A DNA stretch of 64,000 nucleotides from Streptomyces zhihengii (GTDB taxonomy: Bacteria > Actinomycetota > Actinomycetes > Streptomycetales > Streptomycetaceae). The stretch covers positions 3,258,001 through 3,322,000 of the forward strand of contig NZ_JAFEJA010000001.1 of assembly GCF_016919245.1 (NCBI RefSeq), given 5' to 3'. A program made the translations under genes and the position numbers. The notes below the pieces were generated by a model, which was not told the origin of the DNA, made no database searches, and was given only the letters and a program-made list of their open reading frames with translations. Positions 16,933 to 24,372 of the stretch are shown piece after piece (the first letter of the stretch is position 1; each line of letters starts with the position of its first letter).

Positions 16933-17886
16933 GTGACCATGCCCACCAATGCACCAGCACTCGCCGACGTGACCGCGTCCGACGGTGCGCTGCGCCGCTT
17001 CCTGCACGGGCTGCCCGGCGTCGACGCCGTCGGCCTGGAAGCGCGCGCCGCCTCCCTCGGCACCCGTTCGATCAAGACCACGGCGAAGGCGTACGCCATC
17101 GACCTGGCCATCTCGATGATCGACCTCACGACGCTCGAAGGCGCGGACACCCCGGGCAAGGTCCGGGCGCTCGCCGCCAAGGCCGTCAATCCCGATCCGA
17201 CCGACCGCACGACCCCGAGAACCGCCGCCGTCTGCGTCTACCCCGACATGGTGGCGACGGCCAGGGCCGCGCTGGCGGGCTCCGGTGTGAAGGTCGCCTC
17301 CGTGGCCACCGCCTTCCCCGCGGGCCGTGCCGCCCTCGACGTGAAGCTCGCGGACGTGGCGGACGCCGTCGCCGCCGGCGCGGACGAGATCGACATGGTG
17401 ATCGACCGGGGGGCCTTCCTCGCCGGGAAGTACCTGAAGGTGTACGAGGAGATCCGCGCGGTCAAGGAGGCCTCCGGCGAAGCCCGGCTCAAGGTCATCT
17501 TCGAGACCGGTGAGCTCTCCACGTACGACAACATCCGCCGGGCCTCGTGGATCGGCATGATGGCGGGCGCGGACTTCATCAAGACGTCGACCGGCAAGGT
17601 CGCGGTCAACGCCACCCCGGCGAACACCCTGCTGATGCTGGAGGCCGTGCGCGACTTCCGGGAGCAGACTGGAGTGCAGGTGGGCGTCAAGCCCGCCGGC
17701 GGGATCCGTACCTCGAAGGACGCGATCAAGTTCCTGGTCCTGGTGAACGAGACCGCCGGCGAGGACTGGCTGGACAACCACTGGTTCCGCTTCGGCGCGT
17801 CGAGTCTCCTCAACGACCTGCTGATGCAGCGGCAGAAGCTCGCCACCGGCCGCTACTCCGGCCCCGACTACGTGACAGTGGACTGA
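16933..17886 (+). CDS. deoC: Deoxyribose-phosphate aldolase
   Basis: A 317-residue class I aldolase cleaving 2-deoxy-D-ribose 5-phosphate to glyceraldehyde 3-phosphate and acetaldehyde. Visible landmarks: AVCVYPDMV, EIDMVIDRGAFLAG, LKVIFETGEL, the Schiff-base Lys in GADFIKTSTGK, and GVKPAGGIRT near the C-terminus. The length fits the longer actinobacterial/eukaryotic-like DeoC. GTG 16933 (or ATG 16939, two codons later) is the start; no ribosome-binding site is present, and a TATGCT -10 lies six bases upstream, so translation is probably leaderless. It heads an operon with two aldehyde dehydrogenase-like genes, starting 5 and about 1435 bp downstream. Confidence 0.94.
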   Translation: MTMPTNAPALADVTASDGALRRFLHGLPGVDAVGLEARAASLGTRSIKTTAKAYAIDLAISMIDLTTLEGADTPGKVRALAAKAVNPDPTDRTTPRTAAVCVYPDMVATARAALAGSGVKVASVATAFPAGRAALDVKLADVADAVAAGADEIDMVIDRGAFLAGKYLKVYEEIRAVKEASGEARLKVIFETGELSTYDNIRRASWIGMMAGADFIKTSTGKVAVNATPANTLLMLEAVRDFREQTGVQVGVKPAGGIRTSKDAIKFLVLVNETAGEDWLDNHWFRFGASSLLNDLLMQRQKLATGRYSGPDYVTVD

Positions 17887-17891
17887 TCATC

Positions 17892-19328
17892 ATGGGTTCC
17901 GTATTCGAGTACGCACCGGCCCCCGAGTCGCGGTCGGTCGTCGACATCGCCCCCTCGTACGGGCTGTTCATCGACGGTGAGTTCACCGACGCCGCGGAGG
18001 GCAAGGTCTTCAAGACCGTCTCGCCGTCCAGCGAGGAGGTGCTCGCCGAGGTCGCGCGGGCCGGCGAGGCCGATGTGGACCGGGCGGTGAAGGCGGCCCG
18101 CAAGGCGTTCGAGAAGTGGTCGGCGCTGCCGGGTGCCGAGCGCGCCAAGTACCTGTTCCGGATCGCCCGGATCATCCAGGAGCGCAGCCGTGAGCTGGCG
18201 GTCCTGGAGACGCTGGACAACGGCAAGCCGATCAAGGAGACCCGCGACGCGGACCTCCCGCTGGTCGCCGCGCACTTCTTCTACTACGCGGGCTGGGCCG
18301 ACAAGCTCGACCACGCCGGCTACGGCCCCGCGCCGCGGCCGCTCGGTGTCGCGGGCCAGGTCATCCCGTGGAACTTCCCCCTGCTGATGCTGGCGTGGAA
18401 GATCGCCCCGGCGCTGGCGACGGGCAACACCGTCGTGCTGAAGCCTGCCGAGACGACCCCTCTGTCCGCGCTGTTCTTCGCCGACATCTGCCGTCAGGCC
18501 GGGCTCCCCAGGGGTGTCGTGAACATCCTGACGGGCTACGGGGACACCGGTGCCGCGCTGGTCGGCCACCCGGACGTGGACAAGGTCGCCTTCACCGGCT
18601 CCACGGCGGTCGGCCGGGCCATCGCCCGGCAGGTCGCCGGCACCCGCAAGAAGGTCACCCTGGAGCTGGGCGGCAAGGGCGCCAACATCGTCTTCGACGA
18701 CGCCCCGATCGACCAGGCCGTCGAGGGCATCGTCAACGGGATCTTCTTCAACCAGGGCCAGGTCTGCTGCGCGGGCTCGCGGCTGCTGGTCCAGGAGTCG
18801 GTCGAGGACGAGCTGCTGGACTCCCTGAAGCGCCGGCTGTCCACGCTGCGTCTCGGCGACCCGCTGGACAAGAACACGGACATCGGGGCGATCAACTCCG
18901 AGGAGCAGCTCTCCCGGATCACCACGCTGGTGGAGGCGGGCGAGGCGGAGGGCGCCGAGCGCTGGTCGCCCGCGTGCGAGCTGCCGTCGGCCGGCTACTG
19001 GTTCGCGCCGACGCTCTTCACGGGCGTCACCCAGGCGCACACCGTCGCCCGTGACGAGATCTTCGGCCCGGTGCTGTCGGTGCTGACGTTCCGCACGCCG
19101 GACGAGGCGGTCGCCAAGGCGAACAACAGCCAGTACGGCCTCTCCGCCGGCATCTGGACGGAGAAGGGCTCGCGCATCCTCGCGGTGGCGAACAAGCTCC
19201 GCGCGGGTGTGGTGTGGGCCAACACGTTCAACAAGTTCGACCCGACCTCGCCCTTCGGCGGCTACAAGGAGTCGGGCTTCGGCCGCGAGGGCGGCCGTCA
19301 CGGTCTGGAGGCCTACCTCGATGTCTGA
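17892..19328 (+). CDS. Aldehyde dehydrogenase, probably oxidising DeoC-derived acetaldehyde
   Basis: A 478-residue NAD(P)-dependent aldehyde dehydrogenase with the complete catalytic set: PWNFPLLML (Asn), FTGSTAVGRAIA cofactor turn, LELGGKGANIVF (general-base Glu) and FFNQGQVCCAGSRL (nucleophile Cys), and near the C-terminus FGGYKESGFGRE. The ATG at 17892 is 5 bp after the deoC stop, so the two are co-transcribed and probably coupled. The context suggests oxidation of the acetaldehyde released by DeoC, feeding acetate or acetyl units into central metabolism; the sequence alone does not define the substrate. The stop codon overlaps the start of the next gene. Confidence 0.93.
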   Translation: MGSVFEYAPAPESRSVVDIAPSYGLFIDGEFTDAAEGKVFKTVSPSSEEVLAEVARAGEADVDRAVKAARKAFEKWSALPGAERAKYLFRIARIIQERSRELAVLETLDNGKPIKETRDADLPLVAAHFFYYAGWADKLDHAGYGPAPRPLGVAGQVIPWNFPLLMLAWKIAPALATGNTVVLKPAETTPLSALFFADICRQAGLPRGVVNILTGYGDTGAALVGHPDVDKVAFTGSTAVGRAIARQVAGTRKKVTLELGGKGANIVFDDAPIDQAVEGIVNGIFFNQGQVCCAGSRLLVQESVEDELLDSLKRRLSTLRLGDPLDKNTDIGAINSEEQLSRITTLVEAGEAEGAERWSPACELPSAGYWFAPTLFTGVTQAHTVARDEIFGPVLSVLTFRTPDEAVAKANNSQYGLSAGIWTEKGSRILAVANKLRAGVVWANTFNKFDPTSPFGGYKESGFGREGGRHGLEAYLDV

Positions 19329-20214
19329 GCCGATGCGCCTGAGCGTCTTCAAGACCTACAAGCTGTACGTCGGGGGCAAGTTCCCCCGCTCCGAGAGCGG
19401 CCGGGTGTACGAGGTGACGGACTCGAAGAAGGGCAAGTGGCTCGCGAACGCGCCGCTCTCCTCCCGCAAGGACGCCCGTGACGCGGTCGTCGCCGCGCGC
19501 AAGGCGTTCGGCGGCTGGTCCGGGGCGACCGCGTACAACCGCGGCCAGGTCCTCTACCGCGTCGCGGAGATGCTGGAGGGCCGCAAGGGCCAGTTCGTGC
19601 AGGAGGTCGCCGACGCCGAGGGCCTGTCGAAGTCGAAGGCCGCCGGCGTCGTCGACGCGACGATCGACCGCTGGGTCTGGTACGCGGGCTGGACGGACAA
19701 GATCGCGCAGGTCGTGGGCGGTGCCAACCCGGTGGCGGGCCCGTACTTCAACCTGTCCACGCCCGAGCCGACGGGCGTGGTGACGGTGCTGGCGCCGCAG
19801 GAGTCCTCGTTCCTGGGCCTGGTCTCGGTCCTCGCGCCGGTCATCGCGACCGGCAACACGGCCGTGGTGATCGCCTCCGAGAAGGCGCCGCTGCCGGCCC
19901 TGTCCCTGGGCGAGGTGCTGGCCACCTCCGACGTGCCGGGCGGCGTGGTCAACGTGCTCTCCGGCCGCACGGCGGAGATCGCGGCGCCGCTCGCCGCGCA
20001 CCAGGACGTCAACGGCATCGACCTGACCGGCGCCGACGAGGTGCTGGCCAAGGAGCTGGAGGCTGCCGCGGCGGAGAACCTCAAGCGCGTCCTGCGTCCA
20101 CAGGCTGTGGATTTCTCCGCGGACCCCGGCACCCGGCGTCTGACGGCGTTCCTGGAGACCAAGACGGTCTGGCACCCGACCGGTTCGCTCGGCGCCTCCG
20201 GTTCCGCCTACTGA
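19321..20214 (+). CDS. Truncated aldehyde dehydrogenase-like protein lacking catalytic residues
   Basis: A 297-residue protein similar in pattern to the N-terminal, cofactor-binding part of aldehyde dehydrogenases (VYEVTDSKKGKWLANAPLSS, DAVVAARKAFGGWSG, VVTVLAPQESSFLGLVSVLAPVIATGNTAVVIAS). It ends with an unrelated tail (FLETKTVWHPTG) before the catalytic half. The ELGG glutamate motif and the GQ-x-C nucleophile are absent, and no downstream frame continues them, so it is not a recent frameshift. ATG 19321 overlaps the preceding stop by eight bases, which implies translational coupling. It is probably a non-catalytic partner or structural subunit of the adjacent dehydrogenase. A strong terminator hairpin follows. 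Confidence 0.85.
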   Translation: MSEPMRLSVFKTYKLYVGGKFPRSESGRVYEVTDSKKGKWLANAPLSSRKDARDAVVAARKAFGGWSGATAYNRGQVLYRVAEMLEGRKGQFVQEVADAEGLSKSKAAGVVDATIDRWVWYAGWTDKIAQVVGGANPVAGPYFNLSTPEPTGVVTVLAPQESSFLGLVSVLAPVIATGNTAVVIASEKAPLPALSLGEVLATSDVPGGVVNVLSGRTAEIAAPLAAHQDVNGIDLTGADEVLAKELEAAAAENLKRVLRPQAVDFSADPGTRRLTAFLETKTVWHPTGSLGASGSAY

Positions 20215-20257
20215 CCGGCTCCGCGGGTTCCTCTCCGTCCGGAGGAGCCCGCGGCCC

Positions 20258-20294
20258 GCACGGCCCCGACGGGCAGCGCCCGTCGGGGCCGTGC
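20258..20294 (+). terminator. Terminator of the deoC-aldehyde dehydrogenase operon
   Basis: A perfect 17-bp stem (20258-20274 with 20278-20294) and a three-base loop lie 43 nt after the last stop codon. A weaker GC hairpin precedes it. Confidence 0.82.
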
Positions 20295-20391
20295 GCTGTC
20301 CGGGCGGCGGACCCGGGGTCGGGCGGTAGCGGGGGCTCCGGTACTGTCCGCGTTCTTACGCCGCACATACATCTGCTCCCCGGGGGAACAC

Positions 20392-21204
20392 ATGACCGTC
20401 CAGCCGCCGTCCGGCAATCCCTTCGCCGCCCAGCCCGGCCAGCCCGCACAGCCCGCACAGGGCAACCCGTACGCCACGGTCCCGCCGCAGAACTCCGGCA
20501 ACCCCTTCGCGCAGGGCCAGCCCCAGGGGCAGCCGCAGGGCCAGCCGCAGAACTCCGGCAACCCGTTCGCGCCCGGCGCGCCGCAGGGCGGCCCCGCCGG
20601 TGTGCCGGGCGGCTGTCAGTTCTGCGGCAGCGTCCCCGCGGCCGAGGCGACGGTCCGCGCCCGTCAGGGCATGATCATCGCCAACCGGACCCAGAAGGTG
20701 GAGGGCCACTTCTGCCGCTCCTGCGGCATGGCCGTCCACCGCGAACTGAGCGCGAAGACGCTGCTCCAGGGCTGGTGGAGCGTCCAGTCGTTCCTGCTCA
20801 CCCCGTTCACCCTGATCGGCAACCTGAGCGCCCGCGGCAAGTTCAAGAAGCTCGCCGAGCCGTCGGGCGGCTTCCAGCAGCCGATGACGCCGGGCAAGCC
20901 GATCATGCGGCGGGCCGCGGCCGTCGGCGTCCTGGTCCCGCTGGCGCTGGTCGGCGCCATCGTGACCGCCGTCGTCATGGACGACAGCGCCGGCACCGCG
21001 AGCGCGGGCGACTGCGTGCGCAACAACGGCACCACGATCGACCCGGACATCGCCGTGGTCGAATGCGGCTCGGCCGAGGCGCAGTTCAAGGTGGCCGAGC
21101 GCCACGACGGCACCGTCGCGCAGTGCGACCGCAACCGCTTCTCCGAGTACCGCGAGTACGGGGGCAGCAGCGACTTCACCCTCTGCCTGGAGCCCCTGCC
21201 GTAG
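20392..21204 (+). CDS. Zinc-ribbon membrane protein with Pro/Gln-rich N-terminus
   Basis: The 270-residue protein has three parts. The first ~75 residues are Pro/Gln/Gly/Asn-rich with repeated NSGNPFA units. Next come two C-x-x-C pairs (CQFCG and CRSCG, about 36 residues apart), consistent with a zinc-binding ribbon facing the cytoplasm. A single transmembrane helix at about residues 180-205 leads to an extracytoplasmic domain with four cysteines (GDCVRNNG, VVECGSAEAQFKVAER, VAQCDRNRF, FTLCLEPLP), likely two disulfides, as in LppU/septum-formation-like domains of Streptomyces. Function is unknown; the architecture suggests an envelope or sensory protein. It is monocistronic between two hairpins. 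Confidence 0.8.
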   Translation: MTVQPPSGNPFAAQPGQPAQPAQGNPYATVPPQNSGNPFAQGQPQGQPQGQPQNSGNPFAPGAPQGGPAGVPGGCQFCGSVPAAEATVRARQGMIIANRTQKVEGHFCRSCGMAVHRELSAKTLLQGWWSVQSFLLTPFTLIGNLSARGKFKKLAEPSGGFQQPMTPGKPIMRRAAAVGVLVPLALVGAIVTAVVMDDSAGTASAGDCVRNNGTTIDPDIAVVECGSAEAQFKVAERHDGTVAQCDRNRFSEYREYGGSSDFTLCLEPLP

Positions 21205-21225
21205 GGCACCGGCCCGCACACCGCC

Positions 21226-21257
21226 GGGGCCGCCGGACGCACGCGTCCGGCGGCCCC
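21226..21257. terminator. Bidirectional terminator between convergent genes
   Basis: A 14-bp perfect stem (21226-21239 with 21244-21257) and a four-base loop lie between the convergent genes ending at 21204 (+) and 21271 (-). It could end both transcripts. Confidence 0.75.
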
Positions 21258-21270
21258 GTGCGCGCACGGC

Positions 21271-21669
21271 TCAGGGCAGCAGCCCCTGTGCCACGGGCCC
21301 GGCGACCGGCAGGTCCTCCAGGGCCTGGCCGCGGGTGATGTTGTCCGTGACCAGCGCGGTGCTGACCGGCTGGAAGTCGGCGACCTGGGTGCCCACCGCG
21401 TTGTCGAGCGGGTCCACCCCGGTGTTGGCCAGCGGGTGGAGCTGGAGACTCTTCAGTTCGCCGACGCCCGCCACCGAGTTGGCGGCGAGACCGGTCGCCG
21501 CGCCCAGCGGCACGGCGCCCAGCACGGACTCCGCGCCGACGGGCGCTGCCGCGGGCGCCGCCTGTGCCGAGACGGCCCCCGCGCCGAGCGCCGCGCCCGC
21601 CGCGGCGACGGTCAGGCCGGCGCGCAGCAGGGTGCCGCGGCGGGGGGAGGGAGCTGCGTGTCGAGCCAT
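21271..21669 (-). CDS. Small secreted protein of unknown function
   Basis: A 132-residue protein with a typical Sec signal: basic MARHAAPSPRRGTLLRAG, a hydrophobic Ala-rich core and a probable AQA cleavage site near residue 38. The mature part is short, Leu/Ala/Val-rich and lacks cysteines or catalytic motifs. Its style (LLGAVPL, PLDNAVGTQV, DLPVAGPVAQGLLP) resembles the small secreted protein at 28365-28697 and may belong to the same loosely defined Streptomyces family. GGAGAAGGA lies upstream of the ATG. It is divergent from the uridine kinase-like gene. Confidence 0.75.
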   Translation of the reverse strand: MARHAAPSPRRGTLLRAGLTVAAAGAALGAGAVSAQAAPAAAPVGAESVLGAVPLGAATGLAANSVAGVGELKSLQLHPLANTGVDPLDNAVGTQVADFQPVSTALVTDNITRGQALEDLPVAGPVAQGLLP

Positions 21670-21846
21670 GGTCTGTCCTTCTCCTGGAGTCCTGGGTACG
21701 AGGTCCGGTGGCGGTGCGCCCGGGCCGCGGCCGGTGGCGAGGTCCGGTGACGGCGGCGGCGCGGAGCGCGGATGTGACGCGTCGCTCGGTACCGACCGCG
21801 TCCCCGGGGGTCCCACGGGGGCGTCCATGCGTCAGACTTGTCTCCC

Positions 21847-22485
21847 GTGAGTTCCCAACCCATCCCGACCCGCGTCGTGCTGCTCGCGGGCCCTTCCGGT
21901 TCCGGAAAGTCGTCCCTCGCCGCCCGTACCGGACTGCCGGTGCTGCGCCTGGACGACTTCTACAAAGAGGGCAACGACCCGACACTCCCCCGGGTGACGG
22001 GCAGCGCCGACATCGACTGGGACTCACCCGCGTCCTGGGACGCGGACGCGGCGGTCGCCGCGATCGGCGAACTGTGCGGGACGGGCCGCACCGACGTCCC
22101 GGTGTACGACCTGGCCACCAGCTCCCGCGTCGGCCACGACACGTTCGACATCGAGCGGACCCCGCTGTTCGTCGCCGAGGGCATCTTCGCCGCCGACATA
22201 GTGCGGCGCTGCCAGGAACTGGGCGTGCTCGCGGACGCGCTGTGCCTGCGCGGCCGCCCGTCCACCACGTTCCGCCGCCGGCTCGCGCGTGATCTGCGCG
22301 AGGGCCGCAAGTCGGTGCCGTTCCTGCTGCGGCGCGGCTGGCGGCTGATGCGGGCGGAGCGCGGGATCGTCGCCCGTCAGGCGTCGCTGGGCGCCCACCC
22401 GTGCGGCAAGGCGGAGGCGCTGGGCCGGCTCACGGACGCGGCGGCCGGCCGGTGCCGGGTCCCCGCGGCGCGCCAGGCGGCCTGA
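21847..22485 (+). CDS. Uridine kinase-like P-loop kinase
   Basis: A 212-residue P-loop protein with Walker A GPSGSGKSS near residue 17, followed by LRLDDFYKEGNDPTLP, the uridine/phosphoribulokinase-type substrate loop. IDWDSPASWD, VYDLATSSR and VAEGIFAADIV match the Udk pattern in which the Glu-Gly-Ile motif follows the hydrophobic strand. It would phosphorylate uridine/cytidine as salvage. GTG 21847 is chosen because AGACTT-like -10 bases lie just upstream and family similarity begins there; a TTG three codons earlier is possible. It fits the nucleoside theme but carries no CTACGCGCGTAG box. Confidence 0.85.
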   Translation: MSSQPIPTRVVLLAGPSGSGKSSLAARTGLPVLRLDDFYKEGNDPTLPRVTGSADIDWDSPASWDADAAVAAIGELCGTGRTDVPVYDLATSSRVGHDTFDIERTPLFVAEGIFAADIVRRCQELGVLADALCLRGRPSTTFRRRLARDLREGRKSVPFLLRRGWRLMRAERGIVARQASLGAHPCGKAEALGRLTDAAAGRCRVPAARQAA

Positions 22486-22570
22486 GGCTCCGGCCGCGCA
22501 CCGGCCCCGGACCGGTCTCCGGCCCCCGGACACGGAAGCGGGGCCGGACAGAACCCCCCGGCCTGTCCGG

Positions 22571-22740
22571 CCCCACTTCTCCCCCGTGGATCCCCGTGTC
22601 CCCCGTGGATCCCTGCCGCCGCCTCCCCCGACGCGACGGGCCGTGCGTCCCCCGTGCTCCCCCGTTTTCCCCCGTGGTGCCGGGATCCCCGTTCCCCCGT
22701 GGATCCCTCCCCGTTCCGCCGCCTCCCCCGACGCGGCGGT
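22571..22740. repeat. CCCCGTGGATCCC-containing direct repeats between convergent genes
   Basis: The gap between the kinase gene and sigQ holds three copies of CCCCGTGGATCCC (about 22583, 22605 and 22697) and two copies of a longer block ending GCCGCCTCCCCCGACGCG (about 22618 and 22719). No open frame with coding character spans it. It may have grown by local duplication. Function, if any, is unknown. Confidence 0.6.
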
Positions 22741-22747
22741 CGTGCCC

Positions 22748-23482
22748 TCAGGCCACCAGCTCGCCGAAGGACTCCTCCTCGTCACGGCCGAAGCTGAGGA
22801 CCTCGTCCTCGCGCAGCCGGCGGAGCGACCGCCAGATGCTCGACTTCACCGTGCCGACACTGATGTCCAGGATGTCCGCGATCTCCGGGTCGGTGCGGCC
22901 CTCGTAGTACCGCAGGACCAGCATCGTGCGCTGGAGTTCGGGAAGCCTGGCGAGCGCCTGCCACAGCACGGCGCGCAGCTCGGTACCCCGCATCGCGTCG
23001 GTGTCGCCCGCCGTCTCCGGCAGCTCCTCCGTCGGGTACTCGTTGAGCTTGCGCCGGCGCCAGGCGCTGATGTGCAGATTGGTCATGGTGCGGCGCAGGT
23101 AGCCGCCGACCGCCGCCTTGTCGCTGATCCGGTCCCACGCCCGGTAGGTCGAGAACAGCGCGCTCTGCAGCAGGTCCTCGGCCTCGTAGCGGTCGCCGGT
23201 CAGGTGGTAGGCGGTCGCGTACAGAGAGGCGCGGCGTTCCTGGACGTAGGCGGTGAACTCCGCCTCCGACAGGGACGCCGGCTCCCCCGTTCCCTCTCCG
23301 TACGCGGACCGCCCGGTCCCTGTCGCGGCATCCACCACCGCCATGTACGGCGCCTTGTGCTGCCGCCCGGCGCCGCGAACGCACCCCCGTCCGGTCACGG
23401 CGCCGGACTTCTCCGGTCCCCGCACGACGTCGTGGAGACGCGTGACAACTGCGCTTGAGGTTGTGCTGTGCAGTGCGTTCAT
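22748..23482 (-). CDS. sigQ: ECF sigma factor SigQ (SigE/SCO4908 type)
   Basis: A 244-residue sigma-70 family ECF factor. The first ~75 residues are a poorly conserved basic extension. Region 2 includes FTAYVQERRASLYATAYHLTGDRYEAEDLLQSALFSTYRAWDRI, and region 4 has LPELQRTMLVLRYYEGRTDPEIADILDISVGTVKSSIWRSLRRL. It is divergent from afsQ1, as in S. coelicolor, where AfsQ1 is reported to activate sigQ and SigQ to counteract the AfsQ effect on antibiotic production. A consensus AfsQ1 site lies in the shared promoter region. The C-terminal FGRDEEESFGELVA tail is acidic. Identity rests on synteny and on the pattern I remember for SigQ. Confidence 0.9.
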   Translation of the reverse strand: MNALHSTTSSAVVTRLHDVVRGPEKSGAVTGRGCVRGAGRQHKAPYMAVVDAATGTGRSAYGEGTGEPASLSEAEFTAYVQERRASLYATAYHLTGDRYEAEDLLQSALFSTYRAWDRISDKAAVGGYLRRTMTNLHISAWRRRKLNEYPTEELPETAGDTDAMRGTELRAVLWQALARLPELQRTMLVLRYYEGRTDPEIADILDISVGTVKSSIWRSLRRLREDEVLSFGRDEEESFGELVA

Positions 23483-23566
23483 CTCGCGCCCCCCGTCGAG
23501 TGGAGTCCGGTCGTTCCGTGTGATGAGAACTCTGCCCGGGCACTTTCATCGCGGTGTCCGCCGATT

Positions 23567-23582
23567 GTCACAGGCACGTCAC
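23567..23582. promoter_or_regulatory. AfsQ1-binding site in the sigQ/afsQ1 divergent promoter
   Basis: GTCAC-6-GTCAC, with 5-bp half-sites at 23567-23571 and 23578-23582, is an exact match to the reported AfsQ1 direct-repeat motif GTnAC-n6-GTnAC. It sits 70 bp upstream of the afsQ1 GTG and 85 bp upstream of the sigQ ATG. Confidence 0.8.
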
Positions 23583-23651
23583 AGAGGACTTCGCAACCGG
23601 TGATGCTCCGGGGGAGTCGTCCCCGCGCTGCCCATGGGCCAGAATGGGCCC

Positions 23652-24329
23652 GTGCCTTTCCTGTTGCTGATCGAGGACGACGACGCCATCCGCACGGCCC
23701 TCGAACTCTCCCTGTCCCGCCAGGGCCACCGTGTGGCCACCGCGGCGACGGGAGAGGACGGTCTCCAGCTTCTGCGCGAGCAGCGGCCGGATCTGGTCGT
23801 GCTCGATGTGATGCTGCCCGGTATCGACGGCTTCGAGGTGTGCCGCCGCATCAGGCGCACCGATCAGCTGCCGATCATCCTGCTGACCGCCCGCAGCGAC
23901 GACATCGACGTCGTCGTCGGGCTGGAGTCCGGCGCCGACGACTACGTCGTCAAACCGGTGCAGGGACGGGTGCTGGACGCCCGTATCCGCGCCGTGCTGC
24001 GCCGCGGCGAGCGGGAGTCGACCGACTCCGCGACCTTCGGCTCGCTGGTCATCGACCGGTCCGCGATGACCGTCACCAAGAACGGCGACGACCTCCAGCT
24101 CACGCCGACCGAGCTGCGGCTGCTGCTGGAGCTCAGCCGCCGGCCCGGACAGGCCCTGTCCCGGCAGCAGTTGCTGCGGCTGGTGTGGGAGCACGACTAC
24201 CTGGGCGACTCGCGCCTGGTGGACGCCTGTGTGCAGCGGCTGCGGGCCAAGGTGGAGGACGTGCCCTCCTCGCCGACCCTGATCCGCACGGTGCGCGGCG
24301 TCGGCTACCGGCTGGACGTACCGCAGTGA
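23652..24329 (+). CDS. afsQ1: Two-component response regulator AfsQ1
   Basis: A 225-residue OmpR/PhoB-type regulator. The receiver domain (1-~118) has the acidic pair in LLIEDDDA, the phospho-acceptor Asp in LVVLDVMLPGIDG, and the Lys in VVKPVQGRVLDARI. The C-terminal winged helix follows, ending TLIRTVRGVGYRLDVP. GTG 23652 gives the 225 residues I recall for S. coelicolor AfsQ1; the upstream codons are not receiver-like. It responds with AfsQ2 to nitrogen-limited (glutamate) conditions and activates sigQ and antibiotic genes in S. coelicolor. afsQ2 follows after 43 bp. An AfsQ1 box upstream suggests autoregulation. Confidence 0.93.
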   Translation: MPFLLLIEDDDAIRTALELSLSRQGHRVATAATGEDGLQLLREQRPDLVVLDVMLPGIDGFEVCRRIRRTDQLPIILLTARSDDIDVVVGLESGADDYVVKPVQGRVLDARIRAVLRRGERESTDSATFGSLVIDRSAMTVTKNGDDLQLTPTELRLLLELSRRPGQALSRQQLLRLVWEHDYLGDSRLVDACVQRLRAKVEDVPSSPTLIRTVRGVGYRLDVPQ

Positions 24330-24372
24330 TCCACGGGTTCGTCGTCTGCCGTCCGGCGCGCGGGACCGCCGG

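Noticed and set aside
22586..23458. A 290-codon plus-strand frame over the sigQ gene.
   Set aside because: Antisense to sigQ; no domain, produced by GC bias.
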